A DNA stretch of 64,000 nt from Physcomitrium patens (lineage: Eukaryota; Streptophyta; Bryopsida; Funariales; Funariaceae): positions 15,572,708-15,636,707 of the forward strand of contig NC_037257.1 in the NCBI RefSeq assembly GCF_000002425.4. The letters are read 5' to 3'. Of this stretch, positions 47,201 to 60,112 are shown one piece after another (positions within the stretch are counted from its first letter, which is position 1; the number at the start of each line of letters is the position of its first letter). Below the pieces are notes generated by a model. The model was not told the DNA's origin, did not search any database, and saw only the letters and a program-made list of their open reading frames with translations. The position numbers were made by a program, and so were the translations under genes.

Positions 47201-48120
47201 TTGAGTTATGGACGAGCCATGGAATTGGTCTAGATCTGAGAGAATATGAATCTATGGTCACCTTTGATTTTTTGTGGTGGCCTTCGTAAGAAAGCCAAGA
47301 GGTGGGACCAGTGAACATCTGTGATGTGGTGGGCCTGAAAAATTCTTTCCTCGGCCAAACCCTAATTTATACCCACTCTGGCCCTTGTGCACCTCATGAG
47401 CTGCCTCCTGATCATCGGGAACGACCGGGAACATTGGGAACCCCACCCACTACCCCCTTCCAGTGGCCAATGAGCCAGAAGCATAGTTCTTAGAAACCGA
47501 CTGCCACGTGGAGACAAACTCGGGTACGTTATTAGCAATGACCCCAGACAGTCCATACACACAGTCCATATCAGCATTTCCCGGCTTCTTGGGGAGTTTC
47601 CCTACAGACAAGAATGGGAGTAGAATGGGAGCAGATTGGGAGATGGCGGGAATTGACGTGGCACATGGATGAAGAGTAAACTGGTGGGCGGTTGACAGTC
47701 AACGAATGAAGATTCTTCCTTCCGTCCATTTCTCGTGGTCTTATCACCGTCAATGGAGTACCCATCACCGTGTGTGGAAGCTGTTGCCTCTGCTGGGAGA
47801 TTTTGCATCAGCATTGCAGATTGTACCTTAAATCAAAGGAGTCGGTCTTGTGGCGGAGCTAGAATCGTTTAGCCTCCCATTAAATTTCCACTGTAATGGA
47901 GCGTAGTTCTATTCTTCTGGTGTGGAGTTGACGCACTTGGTGACGCGGCGAATCGTGTGCGAGGCAGGAGTTTTTATTTGTAATAAGAGGGTTTGGGATA
48001 CTCCCTGTTCATGTATTCGCAGCTGAGCTGGTTACGATTTATGTTCATCTCTCCCGATTCCTCCCTTCTATGTTCTGTTGCAGAATTTTGATTTCGAGCT
48101 TTGAAGGTGATTCTCGAAGG

Positions 48121-48169
<49 letters not shown>

Positions 48170-48320
48170 AGAGAGAGCGAGCGAGAGAGAGAGAGAGAGG
48201 GATTCCTTGATTTCTGCTTGAGACGGTTGCACAGCACTTGGATAATCTGTTCGCAGATTTGGCGTTCTCTGCTTTTGAGAGGGCTGCGTTGCTCATGGTT
48301 GTGACAGTGCAGTAGCCATC
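47200..48320 (+). promoter_or_regulatory. CNX2 promoter and 5'UTR
   Basis: GC content rises at about 47200, and the stretch directly abuts the CNX2 start codon. A GA/CT dinucleotide tract (48126-48199) lies 120-195 nt upstream of the ATG, the position at which plant 5'UTRs often carry such tracts. No convincing TATA box was chosen. Short open frames here are low-complexity or unrelated. Confidence 0.5.
48126..48199. repeat. (GA)n tract with GCGA variants, CNX2 leader
   Basis: About 74 nt of GA dinucleotides interrupted by GCGAGC units. In plants GA/GAGA tracts near start sites can bind BBR/BPC factors; any role here is inference. Confidence 0.9.
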
Positions 48321-51300
48321 ATGAGATGGATGCGGTGGATTATTCCTTCTTTCTCACATGCCTTCCGATCGCGCACGAGCTCCACTGCGCCTCTCGTTTT
48401 CGGATCCCATGTATGTATGCTCTACTCTAGCTTCGTTGTTTCTCAACCTCGTGCCTGCTTCTTAAATTGCGGCAATTGTTTTGAAGAATTTTAGTGATAA
48501 TGTCAAAGTCACGGTTGGAATATGCTAATGTGCTGGACTACAATTCCAATTTTGCATTTTTTGCAAGTAAAATGGTGTACCAGTGGAATTGCTAACCTGG
48601 CATCGCAATCGTAGTTCGAAGTTTACTTTGAATCTAGAGCCCTGATTGCCGGATGGAGGTTCACGGGATATTCTTAAGATCAGAGAGACTTTACCCAGGA
48701 ATTGGTATCAAGTCTTGTTCGTGTATTCTTTTGGTGGTTTAGATTGTAGAGCTGTTCTTACAATCCCTGTAGTACACCTAGTCTTTGGTGCTCTGAATGC
48801 ATCCTGTTACAGTGTCTTTTCCTTTAACTTTAGGATCAGAATGCGTCACGGATTTCGCACCTCAAATGTGCAAGCCATCACCGTCTAATACTATGATCTA
48901 CATTCTCGAGCAGGACTGTAGCTTCGAAATTGACATATTTACATCAATTTACATTAACTGAGTTTCAATATACGGATTGATATCTCTGAGGAAGAAAAGT
49001 GATTTTCGTCATTTTGGAGCTAAGGCAAGACTTAAGATTTGAAGTGGGAAGAATATTTTCGACTTTCATTTTGAGCTTGTAATTCAGGAATTGAGATATT
49101 TGGTGTGTTTCTAACTTCGTCTTCTTATTATTAGCAGGTATATTCGGACACATCTGCAGTATTTTATGAGCAAAGGGGTAATTTACCTTACCATGCCTTA
49201 GCCCTTGAGAAAGAGCCGCAACTGTCAGAAGATGAGCGTCAAGATAATGCTGTAGATTTTCTCCTTGATGATAAGTTGCGCACAGAGTCGTTAAGGAAAA
49301 ATCGCCGCTTCGAAGAGGGTATTCTGGCCCCATCTTCACCCGTTTTTGCCAGTTCTTTACTCATTTCTCTAGGATTTCACTTTGTTTTGCTTACCTTGAT
49401 AGATAATATTTTGCATACCAGCAGTCTGAAGTTATGGCTGGGATTTGACTTGCTGCAGACTACTAAGTGGTGCTGACATTAATGTGTTGTTCTTTCTCCA
49501 GTTTCGGCTGTGAGGTCGTTGGCTGTTGAAGCAGAATCGTACGTTCGGAGGGGAAATGCTGAAGAAAGAGATCGAGTATCAGACATGCTGATTGATTCTC
49601 ATGGAAGGAGACATAATTATCTGAGAATATCACTGACTGAGCGCTGCAATCTTCGTTGCAATTACTGCATGCCTGCGAAAGGTGTTGAGCTGACACCTAA
49701 CTCTGAGCTTCTTTCTCAGAAAGAGATCGTCCGAATTGCTGGTACTTTTGTTGCTGGTGGAGTTGATAAGATTCGGCTTACAGGCGGGGAGCCAAGTATC
49801 AGGTCAGATATCGAGGAGATATGTGAGCAGTTGAGTAGTCTCCCAGGTCTCAAACACTTAGCTATGACTTCGAACGGCATCGTTTTGTCTCGTAAACTCC
49901 CCCGATTACAAGCGGCTGGGTTGAATCAGCTAAATATTAGTTTAGATACATTGGTGCCAGCAAAGTTTGAGCTCCTCACCAGACGGAAAGGTCATAATAA
50001 AGTCCTTCAGTCCATTGACACAGCATTGGGATTGGGATTGTCTCCGGTGAAGGTGAGACGCCTTTCTTATGTGAACTTTGTTATTTTGTGTGAAGATTTG
50101 GGGTCAGCTTTGGAAGCCTTTTTCCAAGGGAGTAGATTCTTCTTGAATATTACCGTCCCATGAGGATGAGAGAAGTTCAGTTCTTTTGTTATTATGTGTA
50201 ATTGATTAATTATGTTACCTCTTATTTTCATGACCATGTCGTTTGTCATGTGTGCACAGGTAAATACAGTTGTAATGAGGGGTCTCAATGACGACGAGAT
50301 CCTAGATTTTGTTGAGTTGACGCGGGATAAACCTATCAATGTTCGATTTATAGAATTCATGCCTTTTGATGGCAATGTCTGGAATTCGAAAAAGCTGGTT
50401 TCGTACATGGAGATGATGGATATGATTGTAAGCATTTAATACTTTTTCGGCATTTGGCTAGTATTTTTGGCTCATTCTGAATTAATTTCTACGAACTATC
50501 CAGTGCAGGTCAGATGTACTTTCATTATTCTTAGTTTTGCTGTAGTGGCTTACAGATAGACAAATGCAAATGATTTTGTTTCATCACGGATTGTGATTAA
50601 GTCTTGACACTACAGTCGGCATTGTTTGGATATTTGACACTGACTTGGAGACTATTTTGCAGAAGAAAAAATTTCCAAGTATACACAGACTGGAAGACCA
50701 TCCTACCGACACAGCTAAAAATTTCCAGGTTGAGGGTTTCCAAGGCACAGTGTCGTTCATCACCTCGATGACCCAACATTTCTGTTCGGGTTGCAACCGG
50801 TTACGGCTTATGGCTGACGGCAACCTCAAAGTATGCCTTTTCGGTCCAGCAGAGGTGAGCCTTGAGCCTAGACCTACACTTACAGCTGTCAGTTTCATCG
50901 TTTTCATGAAATGTGCGAGCAGTTATTTTGAATAAGTGTAGGAAGTAACAATCACCACCCTGACATTGTATTCTATTAAGATTGTGAAATTGTTTCATTT
51001 ATCAAATATCTTCTCTGAGATCATGCTCGCTGAATTATTTCTATTGCAGAAATATTCATCTCTGTTTAGAACCGCTTCGATGTCATGGCTGCAGTTTGCG
51101 GCATCATAGTACTACCCACTATTGTAGAATGCAAGGGTGTAGTTGAGTTGTTCATTTCGAGACCAAACTTTGATGGATTCGACCTGGATCATGTAAAGAC
51201 TTAACATGTAATATATTGGTGTGTCTTCAGGTTAGTTTACGCGATGCCATTCGCAGTGGCATGCAGGAATTGGACTTGCAGCAGGTCATCAGTGATGCAG

Positions 51301-51556
51301 TAAGTGGATATGCCTTTTGTCCCGGTACAATTTGCGTAATTTTATTGCATTGTACTTTTGATGATATTTTGGAATTTAGCACAATTATTTCGTCAACACT
51401 ACTGAAAAATTTGGGTCGAGACGTTGAGATGTTGAGACACCTGCATAACCAAGCAGATCTTTTGATTGGCAGGTGAAGCGAAAGAAGGCCGCACATGCTG
51501 GCATGTTTGAGTTAGCACGGACACAGAATAGGCCAATGGTTCACATTGGTGGGTGA
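48321..51556 (+). CDS. CNX2: GTP 3',8-cyclase (molybdenum cofactor biosynthesis, MoaA/CNX2), 7 exons
   Basis: Radical-SAM enzyme that turns GTP into (8S)-3',8-cyclo-7,8-dihydro-GTP, the first step of molybdenum-cofactor synthesis, in mitochondria of plants. Exons: 48321-48410, 49138-49318, 49502-50052, 50260-50427, 50663-50854, 51231-51299, 51473-51556. All introns are GT-AG, phases match, 1335 nt, 444 aa. The N-terminus ([18 protein letters not shown]) looks like a mitochondrial presequence. The SAM cluster motif is [10 protein letters not shown] (exon 3), with LTGGEP following. The second 4Fe-4S site is [11 protein letters not shown] plus the Cys in KVCLFGP (exon 5). The C-terminus ends HIGG, the Gly-Gly tail essential in MoaA. 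Exons 1-2 encode a roughly 90-residue poorly conserved leader, while the catalytic part aligns throughout with the plant family as I remember it. Expected partner: CNX3 (cyclic pyranopterin phosphate synthase), not in this window. Confidence 0.96.
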
Positions 51557-52080
51557 TACGGAAGTGCATCTACTCCAAGGTTAGAACCATCGATCCAGTC
51601 AGAGATTTATTGCAGATTGTAGTTTCTTTGTTTGGATTTCGTGTACGTCATAAATATTACAAACTTATGCACTCTGTTCCGTATTTTCGGAGTTTTAATG
51701 CTCGTACCTATTTTGTGGATAACCAGTGGGAAGGGGGTGAAGGAAACAGGTTTCTTTGTCCTCCAAAGATCAAATCTACTATTCAGGCAGCATAAGCTGC
51801 GGAAATTTGAACACGTTTGTTTCATTTTCTTGGTTGTCCACTTGAATTTTGGTGTGTCCTATGCGTATTGTATGTAAGAGTACAGTTTCCGGTAATTCTT
51901 ATGTTTTGCTGGTGTGTTGCAGATTCTCGGCATCGTGCTGCCACTATGTACATTACTAGCAAGTTTGTTGCTCTCCTACTTAGGCATCCCTACTTTCTAT
52001 TTTCAGCGGTTGAAAGTTGTTGGGTGAATTTGTGAAATACTGAGACCAACAATCAGTCCACATGGTGTCGAGCAGCATGT
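51557..52080 (+). other. Probable 3'UTR of CNX2
   Basis: Gene-like base composition continues about 500 nt after the TGA, then falls off. A possible 3'UTR intron is present (GT..., T-rich tract, GTGTTGCAG near 51920). No polyadenylation signal could be fixed. Confidence 0.45.
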
Positions 52081-54343
52081 AACTTATTAGTTAGTGCGTT
52101 GTTTTGGTATAACTAAACTGGATTACTCAAAAAGTTTTAGTGTCCGTGCATGCTAGTTGTGTGCGGCCAGTTTTGTGGCCAGTTAATAGCTAAACTGGCA
52201 TTGACTGAGTATGCACTTCGCAAAGAAAATTGTACCTGACCTCATTTGTAGAATCAGAAGGTTTTCTCGTACACTCAAGACTTTAGTTAGAGAAAAAGCC
52301 TGCAAGAGGCGTACCATCTACACTTGTGCCTCAAAACCACATTCACGTGATCACAAGTATTGTCATGAATATACTGCTAATTAGGCTAACAGCAGGGGTT
52401 AATACTTCTGATGTAGATTCCAGGAATGATCAAGCCAAATGAGTGTTATCACTTTCCACAGCACTTCGTTTTTATACCATCTCTTCTATAAAGATGGTGA
52501 ACAAAAGCATGCTTATTGATATTTCACGATGATGGTTGTGAATCAATGCATTTGTTGATGATGTGTTGTTTCAACATAGTAAAGATGTCTTATATCATTG
52601 CTTGAAAGTTTATTTGTGCATGCCTTAATTTACTGAAAATACGTTTAAGATATCATGGTTCATTTTTGAATGTAAAATTAATATCAAAATGTTTCATACA
52701 TTTATTAAGGTCAATTTTGTAAATCTGTGTGTATTGTTCAATAGTTGTAATTGGTGTGAAAAAAAAGTTATGACATTTATGGCTTTGATGGTGCTTTCAT
52801 TTGTAAAACTTATTTTTCTAAGAATATCCTTAGAATTCTTTTTGTGCAAATTTGACTTCAATGTAAGTAAATCATCTAAGTAATTTAGTACATCTTAATT
52901 TGAACCAATGAACTCCAATGTAAAATATCCAGATGTTTTTATTGATCTTTGTATATGTTCACAAATTTTTAATTTTTTTAATGAGAGTTTATATAACAAC
53001 TTAAGATTTTAAATTAAAAGTAGAAAACAAGGGTTTGAAGTTAGCATATTCTTCATTGCATATTAATTTTTGTTTTTACCTTATGTATAATTTCTAAAAG
53101 AACATTTTAATTGACCTTCAAACTTTTTAATTTGATTTTAATTTGATTTATTTGGTTTTTATTTTTTTGTTGATTATTATATTATTATCATTTTTTCTAA
53201 ATACAAAATCAAGTATATTCAATGCTCTAGATTGATTAAAAAAGAAAAAAAAAACATGTTGGATACTTACAATTTCAAATAATAAGAAAGTCTATTTTAT
53301 AAAACACATTTAGAGAATAAATTAATTTTGTTCAATAGAAGTCAATAACTTCATGGATTATTGGACCACATTGTAGAACTTTTAAGTACCTTCTAGTTAT
53401 GTCTACTTTCTTCTCTAATATTTTCTTGATTATTTAAATCTACTTTTAATTTTTAAAAAGTAAATTATCATTAAATTATTCTAAACATAGTTTAGAATGT
53501 GTAGCTTGGTGAGCAATCCAATCCAACTACCTTGCCTTGGTGAGGTTAATCAAACAAAAATTGGGCTTTCTAATCTCTATTTAGAAATTTAACCTTTAAT
53601 TGGGTGCTATTGGTGGAAATTGTCTATTATTATATTTTTATAAGTTTTATTTTATATATTAATAAAAATATAAACATAATTTTTTATGATTATGATTACT
53701 AAAATATTAATTAAATATTATTAAAAAAGATTTTTTTTTTTAATAATATTTTAATTTTAATGTAATGAATTAGAAATAGTTTTATATAACCAAATATAAA
53801 TGATCACATATATTTATTAATAATTTTTAATAAATATTATTAATTTTGTATTATAATCAATCAATAGACATTGAAAAAATAATAACAAGAAATACAATAT
53901 ATGTGAAAGTAAACTAATGCTTGTTAATAAATTAAAATAATATTTTAAACTAAGTTTTAAATTTAAATAAAAATTAAACTATAGGTATAAACTTAAGCTA
54001 AAATATTTTCTTAAAAAAAAGATAAATTATATGATAAATTAATAAAAATAATAAATTATAGTAAATTATTAAAATTAAGAATTTTTTATTTTATTTTCAT
54101 ATATAATTAAATATATATAAAATAATTTCAAAAAATTAAAAATAAATCTGAAAATATTATATATTTTAAGATTTTTAATATTTTTATAATAATGAGTGGT
54201 AGGTTTAAATAAATTTTAAGTAATATAAAATGTATAACTATAAAAAAGAAAAAAATATAATAATAAATATATAAATATGTTGTAAAACAAAAAAATGTCA
54301 TGTAAAATAATTAATAGATATTTTATAAAATGATCTTGCATAG

Positions 54344-54403
<60 letters not shown>

Positions 54404-54406
54404 ATC

Positions 54407-54439
<33 letters not shown>

Positions 54440-54720
54440 TCTAGTATTAAATTTAGAAATTAATATAAATCATACAAAATTTATAAAAAATATATTATAG
54501 AATATAAAAAATTAAATTAAAAATAAATAATTTTCGATATTTATGTTTTTAGATGTAATTTAGTAACAAATATTTATATTATTTATGTAAATAGAAATAA
54601 ATAAAGTTAAATAGAAAAAAATTAAATAAATAACATCTTCTTTAAAATGTTTAATTTTTTTTATTGATTACATATTTAGACTTTTATAAATATACCATGT
54701 GGATATTGGAATTTTTTCTA
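52081..54720. other. AT-rich DNA, no gene seen, with compound (TA)n(GT)n(TA)n repeat
   Basis: Composition becomes strongly AT-rich beyond about 52600. A compound microsatellite lies at 54340-54433: TA run, (GT) run at 54379-54403, TA run. No protein motif found. Confidence 0.6.
54340..54433. repeat. Compound (TA)n(GT)n(TA)n microsatellite
   Basis: Three consecutive dinucleotide tracts within 94 nt. Confidence 0.92.
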
Positions 54721-54729
54721 CAAATTTTA

Positions 54730-55035
54730 TAATTTTAGAAAGTTGCATTAGTAGCACCCTACAACTTGATGCTAAAGCCACAAGTCTTGCAATTCCTAGT
54801 AAACTTCCACAAGACGTTTTTTGTAGCCAATACATATAAATGCAAGATTAAGACCATTCTCACTTTTTTTAATACCTTTCTTTTATTTTAGTTTTAATTC
54901 AAGGCTCTCTAAGTTCTCTGAAACTAAAAATAATTATTTTAGTTTATTATGTTTATTTTTTATTTCTTATTTGTCTACTTTCTCTCTTTTAGTCATAGAA
55001 GAGTGTATTGTCTTTTGAAAGTATTGTCCAATTTA
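54730..55035 (+). repeat. Possible degenerate LTR remnant
   Basis: Contains TTTAGTTTTAATTCAAGGCTCTCTAA, TAGTTTATTATG and AGTCATAGAAGAGTGTATTG, reminiscent in order of the 3' third of the Gypsy C/F LTRs. Divergence is high and no ends are visible. A (TA)n tract follows at about 55063-55097. Confidence 0.3.
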
Positions 55036-55060
55036 TGTCTTCAACAAATTTTATGTTTTT

Positions 55061-55099
<39 letters not shown>

Positions 55100-55101
<2 letters not shown>

Positions 55102-57086
55102 AAATATTTAATGAATGTATTTAAAGTATCCATCACAATTTGAAAAAATATATTTGGACATATGCAGTTAGTAGTATCGATAATTACTTTCAATAATATT
55201 ACACAATTGTGTTATTACACCGCTTTTTACACCACAAGCTCTATTTCACGTAGACACCCCTTACGCCCTTCCTGTGACCAGTGGGCTTTCTCCGTTTTGC
55301 TTCATTTTAGTTTAGCAGAAAGATTTGCTATACGTGTAAATTCCCATATGATTGTGTGCCTCAGTGTCGGTGGAGTGTCGGTAGATGGGGCTGTCGACTG
55401 AGTCTGACATATCAAAGCTGTCTTTCTTTGTTCGCATAAATCTTCCGATGCACGAATTCTTACTAAGTTTGGAGTCTACTTCGTTGCAGACACACGCTGC
55501 TCCCCGTTGAGTCATCTAATGTAGTGCTATTCGTCAAGCTCGATGTATTTTTCTGTGACCATGACTCGATCATTCTGTTTGTATCACAGAGATCATTCGG
55601 TTATGGCATAGTTTCGATTGCCCGGAGCTAATTAGAACGGACTCGTTACGCCATTTCAGTTCGGTGTGTAAGTTTTGATCAGGGACGTAGGTTTCTACAT
55701 CTTTTGAAGATCGAAGTAAGATCGTTTAGAAGCATTGTCGGCGTTCGTTACATTGTAGAATGATAAAGATTTATGTGGTAAACTACGCAGATAACTTACT
55801 GATCTTTAAGAAGCAGCTGGTTGCTAAACATTCGCGCGAGAGAAAAATCTGCCGTTTGCCGTAGGCTATAGGATGCCGAGCCCATTTTGCCAGAGCTGTT
55901 GCCTCTGAGAATACGTACAAGGATACTGGTACAAGCATTTTGCCCGAGACTAGCAATATCTGCACGACTTTATTATTCCGTCATCTCTTCCTGGTGACCC
56001 AGCATCACCGTAGCAGAAAGATTCAAAGTGAAACACTCTAGAAGCTCAGAATTCCAAATTCTTAATTACATGCAGTTTATGTGTCCTCTTATCGGTACCC
56101 TGATAATAACAGAGTCGTGAAAAGTATGCTCTAATACATTGTTTGAACACGCTAGCCTCGGATAGAAGAATCTAAGGACAAGTTTTACAGTGCATATATG
56201 TCCCGATCGGAGGTGATCCTTGCGCAACTGAAGTACTAGATACGCTCTAGAGAACATTATGAGAGCTGTCGGTAAACTCAGCTTGCGTGACTCTTCTTGG
56301 GAGTTGGTTCAGCTCTAGTTAAACCACACCCAAGCTTAGAAGTCGACTGCTCTTCATGACCTACCTAGATAGTATTGCAGGCCCAATTGCAAAATCCGAA
56401 CCAAAGTGGTATCTTAGAGCTCCTGATGACCCTTTGACAGTTTCGCTTTCAATGCATTCAGGGCATTCGCTGCTCCGCACTCGGGGTATTTCTGTGTTAA
56501 AACTGCACATACAAACAAGGATGATGCGTAGCTGTTAATAGTGCAAACAAGCCCATGTATTAAATTTTCGTCTACGAGAATCCCTCGTGCACCATTCAGA
56601 TCCGATAAGGCTTATGACTTGAGTTGAAACAAGGATCTTCAAATGTCAGCTAACGTTAAGCTAATTGATCATAAATAATTTAATCAATAAATTATAACTT
56701 CAACCAACTTTGAGACCCTACCTCAACAAAAGTTAGCAATGCTAAATCTACATTACGGGGTGCACCATGTGCAAATTGTGTCTGATGGATCTTGTCTCGT
56801 TTTCATCAAAATATCCTCGCGAAACAATCTTTGACGATCTCAGATTCTACCCCTTCGAAATTGAGTATGATGTTTTGTAGCTCACAGCAATCAATATCGA
56901 TTACATATTCACATCATCGTGGCTGATATGGAGTCCCATACTACCATTCTGATCTCGAAATGGGAGCACAAACATACGAGCCGTAACGCAGACCCTCGCA
57001 TAACGATTCAAATCTCAAAGGTGACCCTGAGATGTATGAGAAGAATCATATGATATTTTATATGGATAAAGCAGTAAAGGATGAAA
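55100..57086. other. Gene-island DNA, no coding region established
   Basis: Moderate GC, unlike the AT-rich flank. It may hold downstream exons or the 3'UTR of the minus-strand gene at 57701, because that gene has a strong splice donor near its end. No exon could be assigned with confidence on either strand. Confidence 0.4.
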
Positions 57087-57701
57087 CTATTCGATAAGGC
57101 TGAGAAAAAAGATGGCGTGCAGGCTCAGGTACGTACCTGAGTAGAGAAGGCACAGAGCCACGAGGACGATGATGGCTGCAACGAAGGTAATAAAGCGCCT
57201 TGGATCATGGCGCACCTTCTTCCCTGTTTCCAACGTTGCAGTGCCGCTGGCCTTGATCGTACTTGCGCCCTTCTGCACGTAGAGATGGTTCACAACACTC
57301 TGATGGGCCTGGCCGGCTCTTTGACGCAGCAAATTCACAACAGGGTGGTTGGCGACAGTCTCTGCATGCTTCATTACGGAGGGATGAACTTTATCAAGCA
57401 GCTGGTTCCATTTCTCTGACGGCGACGCCGGTGTGGTGTCAACAGCAGCAGCATATTCATGCGACTCAGACGCCAAATAACTGGGGGGGATTGGAGTTGA
57501 TTCCTCAATTTTTTTGCTTTCTGCTTCGTCATCGATGCTAGAACTGCTGCCGTCGTCTGCTGAAGGTTGAACTTCAGTATCCTGAGTCTCAGCAGGTGGG
57601 GGCGTATCAGCTGGTTCGAACCCCATCGGTTGTTCAAACGATTGTGAGACCTGCTCCACAGCGAGAGGCGCATCACTTGGTTCTTCAACCACATCAGCCA
57701 T
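57087..57701 (-). CDS. Unrecognised acidic protein with a C-terminal membrane span (tail-anchor-like)
   Basis: 204-codon frame, ATG at 57701 in context AAGATGGCTG. Residues 1-75 are acidic and rich in Pro/Ser/Glu (MADVVEEPSDAPLAVEQ...), likely disordered. Residues 95-145 have a helical, His/Val-rich character (KWNQLLDKVHPSVMKHAE, HPVVNLLRQRAGQAHQ). A basic patch KKVRHDPRRF precedes a single hydrophobic stretch FVAAIIVLVALCLLYSG about 20 residues from the end. That topology suggests a cytosolic protein anchored by its tail. CTACTCAG|GTACGT near 57138 is a good donor, so the last 17 residues (TYLSLHAIFFLSLIE region) may be intron and the true end may lie in another exon to the left. No family recognised. 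Confidence 0.7.
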   Translation of the reverse strand: MADVVEEPSDAPLAVEQVSQSFEQPMGFEPADTPPPAETQDTEVQPSADDGSSSSIDDEAESKKIEESTPIPPSYLASESHEYAAAVDTTPASPSEKWNQLLDKVHPSVMKHAETVANHPVVNLLRQRAGQAHQSVVNHLYVQKGASTIKASGTATLETGKKVRHDPRRFITFVAAIIVLVALCLLYSGTYLSLHAIFFLSLIE

Positions 57702-59580
57702 CTTACTTGCCTGCTGTCACTTTGCAACAGCAATCGTACTTCAGATGGAAAACTTTTCGTAGGCAGAGTTGCTCAACTTCTGACTAATCCGCTTCACTGT
57801 GAAATTTCAAGACAGGCCAAGGTGATTGCAACGGACATATCGTTCTGCGCTATTACAGTTACGATGTCTAGTGCCTGCCTACACAACAATTGTTAAGGAT
57901 ATTGTCCATGAACTCGGATATTTCCGGTCAGTATATAGAATGGGAGTACTGCAATCTTGAAGTTGAAGCTTAAGATTCAAGTGGTAAGCGCTTTGAAGAG
58001 TACCACAATGAATGTCGTGGCAGGGTGCGAAAGGTCGAGGAACATGGAGGCTGCTGCCGATGGGAAAACCTGCACCAAGTGGCCACAAAGACCGGGACTC
58101 TAAACTGTTGCGTCACCTTGGTGCAAGCGCCCTCTTAATATTCTGAAATTGTACAGTACGTGCTGTTTCACGAACCTTCCAGTTACTCGCAGCCGGATTA
58201 TAATGTATAGCGTAATACTCATGATCTGCACTTGCGCCCACGTTCATTTTCATTAGAGATTAGATTGTTCTTGTGAGTTTGGAATTCAGACGTTGATTCT
58301 AGTAGCAGTAAAATATCTTCAAAAATCAATAAGTGAGACGGAATTCAGGAGATAGCCTGTGTAGTCAAAGTTCTTCTAGATGACGAAGCTGAGCCTTGCG
58401 TCGATGCACGTAGGTACTCCTCGCCATGAGCTTTTTAGGTACCCTAGGCGCTTTGGGACCCGGTCAAGAGGATCACAATTTCCAGCTCGAAGTGCGTAGC
58501 TCTCATTTTCGCAACAATTCCCGATCGTAGAAAATGTGATGTTTTTTTCCCAGGGTAAATGGACACATACGCGCAAATTTCAGAGTCGAAGAAAGTTCTA
58601 ATTTCTACTGGATACTCAATAGATACATCTTTACTTCAAGATAACTAAATTATACGCAAAGCTCTACATATTTCAGTATGTTACACAGAATTGCAACAGT
58701 TTCAATTGCTTTTTGAGGCGGTAATAGCTCCCACAAACGGGCCACTTCTGCTTGACTTCCTCCCCCCCGCTCTCCTCCGTCCTCCCCAAGTTTGACTTGC
58801 CACCCTGACGAGTGTTTTTAGCCGGGAGGAAAGTGCATCAAAACTGCATCTTCGGCCCCACATTACAGGCTCTGGACAATCAGGTCTACAACAGATTGCA
58901 ATTCTGTTAGAGACAGACTTGTCAGGAACTTTGTGGACGCTAACCTCATTTAGCTAGTTGAGCAGTGCACCTCACTCTCGCTGTAATCAGTTTGAAACTT
59001 TCCCATTTCGGCCACATTGATCGAATTTCGCGAAAGATAATCCGCTGCACAGAGTTCTGAGAAACTGATACGCATGTCGCAGGGACACCTTTGGACGCGT
59101 ACATGCTGCTTGACAAACACCGACGAGATCCAATGCTCCCATCGGAGCTTGAGCGGGACGCCTGGGAAGCTTCACCTTGAAACCAGCATTAATAATTTCG
59201 GAACCCGGCGACCAGGTCTCACGTAATCTCGTGGTTCAGAGCATGATGGTTCTTCGCTACAGCGAAAGCACCGTCCGGCGAGACTAGGCTCTGCTGTGTG
59301 GACCTCCCACGCTCCATCCCACCGATCAGATCCAAGTATTGCAAGCAAAGAAAAGACGGTAGCTGGCTGGCTGATCTGGGTCCGGACTCCTTGTCCTCCG
59401 AGATCGAATCGTCCGTATCAAGCAAGACCGACCACATCACCTTTCAGTGTCGATGACGAGCACCATACGGTCTTATCTCACCAGATTCACACTCTCTGGG
59501 CCGATCGACAGCTTCTCACTCTGTGATCGAACACTAGCTCCCTGTGAACGCCACAGGTCAGAAGAATCCACACAGATTCT
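57702..59580. other. Gene-island DNA upstream of the tail-anchored gene, no further gene established
   Basis: GC is comparable to the coding islands. It includes the promoter of the minus-strand gene next to 57701 and a pyrimidine-rich stretch at 58750-58800. Open frames up to about 75 codons on both strands near 58990-59530 have no recognised similarity. Confidence 0.4.
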
Positions 59581-59589
59581 GATACCCAT

Positions 59590-60112
59590 CTGTGGATTCA
59601 GTAGCCATCAACATATTGACATCTCTCGTCATGGATGACATATCATCCACGTAGTCATCCATAGAGAATAAAACTCTCTTGATTGGTTTAGAAATTGGCA
59701 TACCATGATTACATTAGCACCCTTGCACTAGTTGGAAAGACATCTCTTCCATGTTGTAATGTTACTTCAATATTATTATCAATACATGCATCAACATATG
59801 GCTGATTGTAACATGGTATTAGAACGTCTTTAGGTTCTTTTCCCTTTATTAGTCCTCCAATCTTCTTGACCTAAGGATTTAGAGTTTAGGTCTTAGAGTC
59901 TCCATTTCCTTAACCTTTTTGCCTTCATTATAGAATCTATTCTCATTAACAGGGATGTACTTGAAAATTGAAAGTTGCAAGGAGCCTCCAACTGTACCAT
60001 CTAGTTCTACAAGCTCAAGACACTCTTATAAGAGAAGAAGTTGTGGTGCATTGTCAATTCTACCATTGCATTTACATTTAGATATTCAAGAGTGAGAGGA
60101 ATTATAGTTGAA
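59590..60112 (+). mobile_element. Copia-type LTR end, primer site and leader remnant
   Basis: An LTR-like stretch ends GATTGTAACA at 59813, followed at once by TGGTATTAGAAC (59814-59825), which differs from the standard initiator-Met tRNA primer site TGGTATCAGAGC by three bases. About 290 nt of leader-like sequence follow until the Gypsy G LTR begins at about 60113. The left end of the LTR and the coding part are missing or unresolved. Confidence 0.55.

Noticed and set aside
47974..48296. Ser/Leu repeat open frames on the minus strand
   Set aside because: Antisense reading of the same GA tract.
48101..48304. Arg/Glu repeat open frame
   Set aside because: Product of the GA microsatellite in the CNX2 leader; no real protein character.
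57605..57625. GGTTCGAACCCC, resembling a tRNA T-arm
   Set aside because: It lies within the coding frame of the minus-strand gene (MGFEP) and no acceptor stem, D-arm or anticodon arm can be folded around it.
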